Assembly: GCA_900551855.1 (NCBI GenBank)
Contig: URXM01000005.1
Location: forward strand, 1-64,000
Origin: an uncultured Eubacteriales bacterium
GTDB taxonomy: Bacteria > Bacillota > Clostridia > Christensenellales > UBA1242
DNA: 64,000 nucleotides
Direction: 5' to 3'
Part shown: positions 52,801-59,510 of the stretch, piece by piece
How the letters are laid out: each line of letters begins with the position of its first letter
How positions within the stretch are numbered: position 1 is the first letter of the stretch
Notes under the pieces: generated by a model
The model's database searches: none
What the model was told of the DNA's origin: nothing
The model's input: only the letters and a program-made list of their open reading frames with translations
Program-made: the position numbers and the translations under genes

Positions 52801-53452
52801 TTAATGTTGGTATTTCAAAACTAATCTCATGTGATAAAAGCCCGTTTAAGTTTTGTAAAAGGCTATTGATTGATGTTGTATTACTCCAAATATAACGGAA
52901 TGAGTTTGTGAATTTGTATGACCCTGAAGCCAATGTTCTGTACCATCCTGTTCCATTTCTGCCTGTTGTTCCGTATGATAAATTTGGTCTTTGGTATCCA
53001 CTGCCTACAATTTCGTTTTTAACAATTGGAACAGTATCTGTTGATGCAATTGTAGTTTTGTAATTTAAACTTACATCATTTAGTTCTCTTGTGAGGCTTA
53101 TGTTGTCAACATGCATGCCTTGCGCAACGGCACTAGGCTCTATCAGTTCTATTCTGTGGCAGCATATTTCTGGGCATCCCACATATTCCTCTACCTGGTC
53201 GCTATCAACTATAAAATCAAATGTTGTTGGCGCATCTGTAAAGTCTTTTGTCAAATACCTTTCAATTCTTATTTTTGTCTTTGGTGGGAATGCGATATTT
53301 TGTGCTTTTGGCAAACCATCAAGCACGATTTCTCCAGTTCCTAGTGTTTCGTCAAGGTGTGGCTCTATAAAAATAGGCATTGTGAGATATTCTGTCAATT
53401 CGGTTGATTTACCACCATTTTCCCATTTCCAGGCTTTCCAGTAATACTTCAT
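49862..53452 (-). CDS. Large tail hub/tail-associated protein
   Basis: A 1,196-residue structural protein. The N-terminal ~140 residues resemble the baseplate hub opening of tail-associated proteins (FPPKTKIRIERYLTKDFTDAP, FDFIVDSDQVEEY); the rest is mostly beta structure without a clear enzymatic domain. I saw no lysozyme, peptidase or pectate lyase motif. I start at the ATG at 53452, which has AAGGAG eight bases upstream, rather than a TTG 21 bases earlier. It is the largest gene of the window's phage part and lies between a small connector gene and the fibre gene. I base the tail call on position and size. Confidence 0.7.
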   Translation of the reverse strand: MKYYWKAWKWENGGKSTELTEYLTMPIFIEPHLDETLGTGEIVLDGLPKAQNIAFPPKTKIRIERYLTKDFTDAPTTFDFIVDSDQVEEYVGCPEICCHRIELIEPSAVAQGMHVDNISLTRELNDVSLNYKTTIASTDTVPIVKNEIVGSGYQRPNLSYGTTGRNGTGWYRTLASGSYKFTNSFRYIWSNTTSINSLLQNLNGLLSHEISFEIPTLTCYHLNQTVPDKLFECPIRTRVTRTTMQNDQPISGTEIEVVNHFYNPVNIRSSVNYVMYNESGRVGIVEIKNEDFKDTNIGPGDSQAMACHFRTSRLSKYPAIINTNDTSHTNKTITFNTDALSQTEIDNGKSYKYTITSTIEPYESGAIIQGFTKTSTLDYKDTDWWVLLISLGLASNAYAKYSVTQNSLSKPASASITLSSTFYAKDMLSDAQPAPFLVKPQKYSCFNLIRKALLTIDTQIIDNSKVGLDPLLDENYNDIGIQYPIDIDSKWLTRLKETQLHETIFENKNLWEIFLQIGYYLHAIPQLTFAKDGTDRFLLSFRQLGGNQVKNNKSTKITIFNSHNLSEYYTQLDSYVKNIFSPQNEVEEWLVCKTTDSTYLVSNNTAELQTKYNITQIDEFDIEYEGQTQSALNYIFEKTIYNTLTAETGVIPGKWAAIYYEMGTNKIQGLNYVPPEVNAGDNVMALKKICSDLFGMPTGSLTAEDFLYNKLKFHIKYKTQDELRISQFKPNLYNFLKNSKFEKYPKHEQYYGQEDKIVDSERFSANLWGRLVRIANGIYQCNEYAEIGEEKEVGDLVEINNSLYYVTAIEAEYYNDIILQKVTYSKNFNQISQVVTIPSEPRYYEISERSMVRREVRMMDFLLLTTKQNATTTTPLFINKDKWKSFVKQAIFTENNNIKIPNFAYTRFKADKIRQHLKENGEIINYKNLFPNSETEKIEGVVTPKANSNCKDVIVPLLHFPLRNAIVFEWDMDDNFKAGDAVDIKTSGKIDITNEAFYTLLPVRYCDVMGGADLFSFQLFNKTDWTKEQIQRLPLAESEDFVPNESDSLFLLTDKLSIGLDKDNREALSFNYQINLLTSDDDEENKFIIFSNIFGQKNSRLKMVLINHTVSMFDEAVDMSINYIVADNVNYSLIEHDGAIEVSITKPEGVDINEVKAIVLYDQEGGLNYAYLAKNVDNLTGDNKLQSWFIYPVFTE

Positions 53453-53478
53453 TTTTTCTACTCCTTCTTTCAAAATAC

Positions 53479-53507
53479 TTGTAAAATTAAATTTTACGAG
53501 TTATAAT
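53479..53507 (+). promoter_or_regulatory. Promoter with overlapping 17-bp palindrome for the plus-strand phage gene
   Basis: TTGTAA (53479-53484), 17-bp spacer and perfect TATAAT (53502-53507), with six bases to the ATG, so the transcript is predicted to be leaderless. GTAAAATTAAATTTTAC (53481-53497) is a perfect inverted repeat with a one-base centre covering the -35 and spacer, which suits a repressor operator. Confidence 0.7.
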
Positions 53508-53513
53508 GGTTGC

Positions 53514-53963
53514 ATGAAAAATGCAAAATTTTATAAATGGTTTAATATTTCCCTATTTGTTTTTTGGCTATTTCTCTTTGTTTTTGAGATTGTCAAGGTG
53601 TGCATCTGGGGTTCTCATAGACAACTGGTTTCGAGCGATTATCAACTAATTGCGGGGGGTGGGGAGCAAGTACTCCTATTTGGTATTTGGCTAATTTTTT
53701 CGCTTCTTTATGAAACTAAGGGAAAGTTTAGAAAAACAACTTTTACCTTTTATATAATTTGGTCTTTGTTGTTCTGCCAGTTGATTTATCAAAAAGCAGA
53801 GATTTTCTCTCGTTTGTTTTTTGCAACCGAATATTACACCCCTGTTTTTATTGATAAATTCACTTCTTTGTTTGAATTATGCTATGTTTGTATTTTTACC
53901 GTTGTTTTTATTGGATATTTCGTATTTTTGTTGTGTAAAAAGCATTTCAAAAAACTATCTTAA
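53514..53963 (+). CDS. Plus-strand membrane protein in the phage array (candidate lysogeny cargo gene)
   Basis: A 149-residue membrane protein with four hydrophobic segments, near residues 10-30, 50-66, 77-95 and 118-142. It is the only gene on the plus strand within the ~19-kb phage operon, has its own consensus-like promoter and ends nine bases into the convergent connector gene. No family is recognised. It is low in G+C compared with its neighbours. Independent expression from a prophage points to a moron gene, such as superinfection exclusion or anti-phage membrane proteins; that role is inference. Confidence 0.75.
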   Translation: MKNAKFYKWFNISLFVFWLFLFVFEIVKVCIWGSHRQLVSSDYQLIAGGGEQVLLFGIWLIFSLLYETKGKFRKTTFTFYIIWSLLFCQLIYQKAEIFSRLFFATEYYTPVFIDKFTSLFELCYVCIFTVVFIGYFVFLLCKKHFKKLS

Positions 53964-54524
53964 TCTTCCAGTAAAACCTTGATAACTTGTTCTAGCCAGA
54001 TTGTATGTCTGGCTATTATTTTCTTTAAATATTTCGTGTTGGTATGCTCTGTGCCTTTCTGCTTGTCTAAACCCTAGCGAAATTGTAGAAGTTGCAAGTC
54101 CAGCAACTGCACCTACGGCAGCACCTATCGGACCAAACATACTACCTGTCGCAGCGCCAGAAAGTGCACCGTTTAGTATCCCTGTTGCGTCAGTGATAAC
54201 TTCTATTTGGCGATTTATATTCTGTTGATAGTTACTATCGCCATTCTTTCGCCCTATGTCGCTTATGTAATAGTTCGCTGTTTGTTTTACTAATTGTCCA
54301 GCTATTTGCAACCCCATATTGAAAGCCATAACACCAGCAGGTGTCATTCCGCTTTGGACTTTATTTTTTATTGTTTCTTTTGCATTCAAAACCTTATACA
54401 ATGGAGAGTTTTTGTTCTTTGCCGTGCTACCTGCATCTTTGCCCTCTATGCCTGCGTTTTTCGCCTTATAAGTGCCGCTACGCCCGCCATCAACAACAAC
54501 TATTTTAATATTATGTAGTGCCAT
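53955..54524 (-). CDS. Glycine/alanine-rich phage protein with membrane-active segment
   Basis: A 189-residue protein. A basic N-terminus (SGTYKAKNAG) is followed by a helical region and a Gly/Ala-rich hydrophobic stretch near residues 120-150 (GALSGAATGSMFGPIGAAVG), then a polar tail. Such segments occur in phage proteins that insert in membranes during DNA entry and in short tape-measure proteins. It lies where a tape measure is usually found, just before the tail hub, but is far too short for one. GGGGGA precedes the ATG and the start overlaps the previous gene by 14 bases. Confidence 0.6.
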   Translation of the reverse strand: MALHNIKIVVVDGGRSGTYKAKNAGIEGKDAGSTAKNKNSPLYKVLNAKETIKNKVQSGMTPAGVMAFNMGLQIAGQLVKQTANYYISDIGRKNGDSNYQQNINRQIEVITDATGILNGALSGAATGSMFGPIGAAVGAVAGLATSTISLGFRQAERHRAYQHEIFKENNSQTYNLARTSYQGFTGRLR

Positions 54525-55509
54525 CCTTCATCCCCCTTGTTGTCAAAACTAGGCTGTGTGTTTCGTTTCCTGTATCTTCCTGGACTGTTATGATGTGTTC
54601 TTTAACCACACAATTATAAATGTATTGTTTATCTCCCCTGGTTAATCTTAAAACTAGGGATTTGTTATTGTCGGTGTCTTCTGTTTCTTTCCCGTAGTCG
54701 TCAATGTCTCCCGTGAAAGTTTCATCTACTAATTTGTTTATAAATTCGTTATTGTAGCCATCATATGCAAAAGTGAATGATCGTGCTCTAGAAAGGTTTA
54801 TATTTCCTACGCTGCGCACCTGGTTGACTCTTGGTATTGCTTTTTGCTGCATAGAGTTAGTAAATGAAAAACTAGAAAATGGCAATTTAACCCATTTTGT
54901 TTCGCCTGTTGCTTGGTCAACTATCGCAAATTCTGCAGTATAGTCTGATCTCGTTATTGCTTTTGGGTAGAATACTAAATCAATGTCTAGGTCGCATACA
55001 GACATTTCGCCGAACTCGGTTGTTTCTTGCAGGTCGCTGATCGTGAGCCTTCCTATTGCTATTAGGACTTGCCTTTCTTCATTTCCTACCTTCACAGGTA
55101 TGCGAATGCCTGTGCTTTCAACGATTATGTCTTCGAGCATATCTTCCAAGATTTTGACTTTGTATGTTTGTATCCAGTATTCCAGGCTTGCGGACACGGT
55201 GGCTATATCATTCTCTTTGGAATACACACGCTCTGTTGATTTTAGCGACAAAATACAGAATGCTCTTGTCAACGCCAGGAGTGCATCTGCATCTTTTCCC
55301 TGCTTTATCAAATCTGCCACCAGTTGCTCGGTGTCCATTGGTCTATGTTTGAATGTGTAATATTCAACATTGAGCACTTCTTGCACGGTCTTGCCTTGCC
55401 ACTCTTTTGGCGCTGTTGGGTCTGTAATTTTGACATTTATATCTTCGTCTTCCATTATGCCTTTGAGAATTGCTAGCACTGTGTCAGCGCTTATTTTGAT
55501 TTTAGCCAT
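54511..55509 (-). CDS. Phage structural protein of unknown type
   Basis: A 332-residue protein without recognised domains. The first ~130 residues are helical (VLAILKGIMEDEDINVKI) and the rest alternates beta strands, with FSSFSFTNSMQQKAIPRVNQV near residue 210 and ending in GDKQYIYNCVVKEHIITV. There is no signal peptide or membrane segment. AAGGAG precedes the ATG. It lies after a connector-like gene and before the Gly/Ala-rich protein, which suggests a tail or baseplate part. A tail-tube-like fold would fit the second half, but this cannot be shown by reading. Confidence 0.6.
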   Translation of the reverse strand: MAKIKISADTVLAILKGIMEDEDINVKITDPTAPKEWQGKTVQEVLNVEYYTFKHRPMDTEQLVADLIKQGKDADALLALTRAFCILSLKSTERVYSKENDIATVSASLEYWIQTYKVKILEDMLEDIIVESTGIRIPVKVGNEERQVLIAIGRLTISDLQETTEFGEMSVCDLDIDLVFYPKAITRSDYTAEFAIVDQATGETKWVKLPFSSFSFTNSMQQKAIPRVNQVRSVGNINLSRARSFTFAYDGYNNEFINKLVDETFTGDIDDYGKETEDTDNNKSLVLRLTRGDKQYIYNCVVKEHIITVQEDTGNETHSLVLTTRGMKDGTT

Positions 55510-55515
55510 ATTTTG

Positions 55516-56028
55516 CTATCTCCTTTTGTTGTGATATCCCACCTTTTTCAACCACATTTCCTGGCGCTTGTAGTAATCAAACGGCTTTCTTTCGCTCCTG
55601 AACCTGTTTTCGCTTTGAAAGTCTGGGTTATAATTCAAATTATCAAATATAATCTGCATTACCTGCACTTTCTTCATTGGGTCTTGTATTTGTTTCAGTT
55701 GGTCTATGCATTGAAAAGGTGTTATTAACTTTGTGTTTTTTAGTATGTTTTTTGTGATTGCGGGAATGTTATTGAACATGTCTTCTATGAGTGTTTGCAT
55801 CCCCTTAATTTGTTTGAACTTTTCTTTGAACTTCCCATTTATGATGATCTCGTCTCCAACCCTTCGACCGCCGAAGGTGTTTTTTATATAATCTTCGACC
55901 TTCTTGTCTATCCATGCGAAACTATAAACATTTTTGAGCCCGTCTTGCCTTGTAAACTGCGGGAATATGCTTTTTAGTTCTTTATTCATGAATAGGTCTT
56001 GCATGCCGAACTTGTCATTGTATTGCAT
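55516..56028 (-). CDS. Hypothetical phage protein, 170 residues
   Basis: A basic, mostly helical protein with no recognised family. Segments include KELKSIFPQFTRQDGLKNVY near residue 16-35 and FQCIDQLKQIQDPMKKVQVM near 104. It starts seven bases after the stop of the LRR-bearing gene, with AGGTGG close to the ATG. Size, helical content and place in the order are like tail assembly or connector proteins; no closer call can be justified. Confidence 0.6.
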   Translation of the reverse strand: MQYNDKFGMQDLFMNKELKSIFPQFTRQDGLKNVYSFAWIDKKVEDYIKNTFGGRRVGDEIIINGKFKEKFKQIKGMQTLIEDMFNNIPAITKNILKNTKLITPFQCIDQLKQIQDPMKKVQVMQIIFDNLNYNPDFQSENRFRSERKPFDYYKRQEMWLKKVGYHNKRR

Positions 56029-56035
56029 CCGCCAC

Positions 56036-57247
56036 CTACTTCAATGCTTTTAATGAAATGTGAAGCACTGCCTTTTCTCTTGGTGTATAAATGTATGTTT
56101 TGCTGGTATCCTCAATCATCCAGAACTTGCCTTGATATTGGAGTATATCTTCATGTCTTGGCTCGTCCTTTGTGTTTGCGAAGTTGTGTGTTTTTATCGT
56201 AATGTATGAAGAACCTGTAAGAAGTCCACTTATTGGCTGATACGACGAGTCTTGCTGGTCTGTTTCCTTTGTGCAGTCAAACGCATATTGCCTTATGTAT
56301 GAGTTTCTTTCAATTGTCATAACCTCGCTTGGTATTGCGTTTATAATTTCCAGCCCTTCGTCAGCGAGTTCGTTTTCTTCCAGTTCGTTCGTGTCAAAAT
56401 TAAAAATATAAAACTTGTTGAATAGTTTTATTGCTTTTGTTGGGCTGTATACCTGGTCTTTTGTTCCTGTTTCAAGGTTATATTGCTCCTCGGTATAACC
56501 ATACTTTACAGGCAGCGAAGTTTGCGTTGTGTCATAGTATTTCCAGTATGCACCCCACCCAGAAGGCGCAGACGATCTCTCGCAGTAAATTGTTATTTTT
56601 GTGTTTCCTGCAAAAATGCCCGAACCATTAAATGTTGAAGTTATGCTTGTCACATTTGCTGGTATAAATATTGAAGTTATTGATGTGCAAGCCTGGAACG
56701 CTTGTTCTCTGATTGTTTGCACTCCGCTTCCCAGCATAACAAAAGACAGGAGCGGGCTATCAAAGAACATGTAAGCGCCTATTTCTGTTATGTTGTTTGA
56801 AATAATAACACCGCTCAATTTGCATTGATAAAACGCTCCGCCACCAGATCCGCCTGTATAGGCAAGTTCTGTTATGTCATCGCTGATTTTTAATATTCCT
56901 CTCATGCCCTTACTGACTGCTACCAGTTTTTGATTTTGCACTGTTATCAAGCCTTCCACGATTAGTTCGTCCCAGTCGTATAGCAGCGTCCATTTATCGC
57001 TGTATAGCCCTGCTTTTAGTTGTTTAATGTTTACTAGGTCTGCGATTTTTTCGTAGTCAACATCTGCGCTTGTCGTTGCCTTCCCTTCACGAAGGCTTGT
57101 CTTTGCAAATGAACGAAGGTTTGCAATTTCAAACCCTATTTCGTCAGTTGCTACATAAATCTTCCTTTTGCCCAGTATCGATTTGTCCGTGTATCGCTTC
57201 CACCATACTGCCTTCGGTGCGAACGGGTATCTCTGTACATGTGTCAT
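56036..57247 (-). CDS. Phage structural protein with inserted BspA-type leucine-rich repeats
   Basis: A 403-residue protein. The N-terminal ~110 residues are unknown; residues about 115-235 hold BspA-like (LRR_5) repeats, each with an ITEIGAYMF or VQTIREQAFQ-type unit (GVIISNNITEIGAYMFFDSP; GSGVQTIREQAFQACTS; SIFIPANVTSITSTFN). The C-terminal part (DEPRHEDILQYQGKFWMIED) resembles head-closure or tail-adaptor proteins. I start at the ATG at 57247 because AAGGAGG precedes it; the coding region overlaps the upstream gene by 104 bases in another frame. Confidence 0.7.
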   Translation of the reverse strand: MTHVQRYPFAPKAVWWKRYTDKSILGKRKIYVATDEIGFEIANLRSFAKTSLREGKATTSADVDYEKIADLVNIKQLKAGLYSDKWTLLYDWDELIVEGLITVQNQKLVAVSKGMRGILKISDDITELAYTGGSGGGAFYQCKLSGVIISNNITEIGAYMFFDSPLLSFVMLGSGVQTIREQAFQACTSITSIFIPANVTSITSTFNGSGIFAGNTKITIYCERSSAPSGWGAYWKYYDTTQTSLPVKYGYTEEQYNLETGTKDQVYSPTKAIKLFNKFYIFNFDTNELEENELADEGLEIINAIPSEVMTIERNSYIRQYAFDCTKETDQQDSSYQPISGLLTGSSYITIKTHNFANTKDEPRHEDILQYQGKFWMIEDTSKTYIYTPREKAVLHISLKALK

Positions 57248-58166
57248 TCTTGTGCTCCTCCTTATTTTTGATTTCGTCAAAGACTGTCTTTTCCACATTG
57301 TCAAATTCTTCAAGTTTGTTGATCTTCTTCATGATTGTTTCTCTGTGTGTCTTTACCATGAACGAATATGCATTGAACATTGAAAAGAACGCCGATAATA
57401 AAATTAAAACGACGCTTAGCATTTGAACCAGGAATGTTTCAAGATTGAACCCGTAAAACCCGAATGATATTGACTGCAAAAGCACCGAGAATAAAAGCCT
57501 TGACACAATGCTCACGCCGCTTTCTCTTTTTTGGTATTGCTTTTCTGTAATACCGAAGTTGTTAGGATCTTTTTCTGCGTTGATATTCATAAGGTCTGAC
57601 ACTGTCAGTCTTGTGATTTTATATCTCTTGGCTGTGTTTATGAGTGATTTCTTTTCTCTGTAAACCTTCCACTCATCACTGAACATCCAGCGAAATAGTT
57701 TATAAAATGGAAGTAGTGCCTTTTGATACCACTTGTCATATTTTACTGGCTGCGGTTTTTCTATTTTGAATGTTCGTATTCTTTTCCCGTCATCGTTGAA
57801 TACTTCGCCGTAGTCATATCCTGCGCTGTTTACATAGGTGCTTCTGCCGATTTTCAAAAGTTCTAGGTAGTTGTAATCAAGCCAGCCTTGTAGTTTATTT
57901 AGTTTTGGGTATATTTTTTGTTTTTGCGTTAGGTGTGCCGTTAGTGTTTCTTTGTATTTATCGCTATCTCTGCCTATCAATATGCCTTGCTTCATCATGG
58001 CTATTGTGGCTGTGATTGCGCCTATAAAAAGTAGAGTTCCATTGACTACTATTGCTAGTATGTCTGCCTGGAACTCGTCAACGAACACATACGACAAAAT
58101 AAAATAAATGGCGATATCTAGTAAAACTATGAAATATCCCATATTTTTCATCAATTTCTCTTTCAT
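57144..58166 (-). CDS. Phage membrane protein, 340 residues
   Basis: A protein with two N-terminal hydrophobic helices near residues 10-30 and 36-56, a large polar part with LNKLQGWLDYNYLELLKIG, and two further helices near 222-245 and 250-272. The tail is charged. GGAGA precedes the ATG. The last ~35 codons overlap the start of the LRR-bearing gene. It is one of three consecutive membrane protein genes in the structural operon. No family is recognised. Confidence 0.6.
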   Translation of the reverse strand: MKEKLMKNMGYFIVLLDIAIYFILSYVFVDEFQADILAIVVNGTLLFIGAITATIAMMKQGILIGRDSDKYKETLTAHLTQKQKIYPKLNKLQGWLDYNYLELLKIGRSTYVNSAGYDYGEVFNDDGKRIRTFKIEKPQPVKYDKWYQKALLPFYKLFRWMFSDEWKVYREKKSLINTAKRYKITRLTVSDLMNINAEKDPNNFGITEKQYQKRESGVSIVSRLLFSVLLQSISFGFYGFNLETFLVQMLSVVLILLSAFFSMFNAYSFMVKTHRETIMKKINKLEEFDNVEKTVFDEIKNKEEHKNDTCTEIPVRTEGSMVEAIHGQIDTGQKEDLCSN

Positions 58167-58174
58167 AATTTCTC

Positions 58175-58702
58175 CTATTCATACTTTTTAGGTAGGTTAT
58201 TGATTTTGTCTGCTATTTTATTTGTTATTTCTTCTGCCTTTTCTAGCTCTTTCTTTTTGTTTTCTTCTTTTGTGTTGAAATCGCAGCAAATGTTGCCGAT
58301 CACAATTATTAGGTACATGCCCAGCATTTCAAATAGTATTGTTCCTGTTTTAACCAGGTATTGCCCGCCAAGCACAAAAATACCGCTTATCAATGCAAGC
58401 GGTATAATTATCCCTATTGTTTCCAGCAAGTTGGCAATTATTGCGTTTGTTTCGCCCGCCTTCCCTAGTTCTTTGGCTGTTTCAATCGCTGTGAGTTTGC
58501 GGTTGATTTTTTGTTTTAGCGCCTTGTAATAAACTAAAAAGAAAATTAAAAGCGCAATCATGCACGGAATTGTTATTTTAAGCCAGGTTGGCATCGGGTT
58601 GTGATCAGAGAAGTATTGAAACACTGCAATCAGTGCCATTCCCGTTCCTGATAGAAGGTAGGCTATAACTTTGATTAAAATGTTTTTAACTTTTACGCTC
58701 AT
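58175..58702 (-). CDS. Phage membrane protein, 175 residues
   Basis: Four hydrophobic segments near residues 9-28, 41-60, 88-112 and 119-138; the C-terminal 35 residues form a charged coiled coil (KEENKKKELEKAEEITNKI). AGGAGG precedes the ATG. It starts 10 bp after the upstream 194-residue gene. A holin is possible in size but the gene lies among virion genes, not next to an endolysin. Role unknown. Confidence 0.6.
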   Translation of the reverse strand: MSVKVKNILIKVIAYLLSGTGMALIAVFQYFSDHNPMPTWLKITIPCMIALLIFFLVYYKALKQKINRKLTAIETAKELGKAGETNAIIANLLETIGIIIPLALISGIFVLGGQYLVKTGTILFEMLGMYLIIVIGNICCDFNTKEENKKKELEKAEEITNKIADKINNLPKKYE

Positions 58703-58712
58703 TGTGGACCTC

Positions 58713-59297
58713 CTATACTCTGCCTGTTAGGTCGTCTTGCTCTTTCTCGACAATAACTTCTTTTATTTCCGTTTTTTCATATACGGTTGTAATGTTGTTG
58801 ATTTCGGCTAGTTTTGCCTTTGCTGCTTCTATGTCTTCCAGAGCCTTCTTATAAGCCTCTTTTTCGTCCTTATAAACAAGTTTGTCGCTCGCTTTGATAT
58901 TCCTTTCGGTTGTTATCTTTTGAACGCTCAAAAGGGCATCAACCAGTCCCTGTAAAACATTGAGGTTGTTTATAACAGCATTTGTTCTTTCTATCACGGT
59001 TTTATCTACTGCCACCGTGTTGGCGTTCACTTCTTCTGCCTTTGTTAATTGTGCAGTGAGTTTAATGCGTGAATATGTTTGTGCTATCTTGCTCGCCACC
59101 AATACCGCAGCATTGATTGTTGCAGAAACCGAGAATGTTGCGATGTATTCGCTGGACATGTTTAGTGCGTTATAAACGCTTTGTTGTATTTCTGCTGGTA
59201 AGAAGGACATAACCATGTTGAAAATTGCATATACCGCACTTGCGATCATTACTATTGTCAATAAAATGTCTAATGCTTTTAATATAAATTTTTTCAT
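58713..59297 (-). CDS. Phage membrane protein with coiled-coil tail, 194 residues
   Basis: One N-terminal hydrophobic segment (residues about 5-33) and a second weak one near 55-72, then a long helical, charged part (KEAYKKALEDIEAAKAKLAE) and an acidic end. AAGGAGG precedes the ATG. It follows the small coiled-coil protein after the portal gene and is the first of three membrane proteins. No family is recognised. Confidence 0.6.
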   Translation of the reverse strand: MKKFILKALDILLTIVMIASAVYAIFNMVMSFLPAEIQQSVYNALNMSSEYIATFSVSATINAAVLVASKIAQTYSRIKLTAQLTKAEEVNANTVAVDKTVIERTNAVINNLNVLQGLVDALLSVQKITTERNIKASDKLVYKDEKEAYKKALEDIEAAKAKLAEINNITTVYEKTEIKEVIVEKEQDDLTGRV

Positions 59298-59309
59298 GTT
59301 TCTTCCTCC

Positions 59310-59510
59310 TTAGTCCCCGATTTGCTGCCTTATTAGTGTCAGCATTGCTTCTGTCATTTCTTCTGTAACCTTCGCAAGGTTTACAACCGATTCTTTCAAA
59401 CTTTGCACCTCTGCGAAGTAATTTTTGGAGTTTGTTTCAAACTTTGAGACCTTTTCTGTGAGTTCTCTGATTTCTTTTCTCCATTTTATGATGTCTTCTT
59501 TTACTTTCAT
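59310..59510 (-). CDS. Small coiled-coil phage protein after the portal
   Basis: A 66-residue protein that is coiled coil almost throughout (ELTEKVSKFETNSKNYFAEV, heptads with Leu/Val). Its ATG overlaps the portal stop by four bases (ATGA), so the two are coupled. It lacks the C-terminal membrane segment of XhlA-like haemolysins. It may be a connector or a scaffold part. Confidence 0.65.
   Translation of the reverse strand: MKVKEDIIKWRKEIRELTEKVSKFETNSKNYFAEVQSLKESVVNLAKVTEEMTEAMLTLIRQQIGD

Noticed and set aside
58175..58702. Holin assignment for the 175-residue membrane protein
   Set aside because: It has four segments and a long coiled-coil tail, is not next to an endolysin and sits in a block of similar genes.
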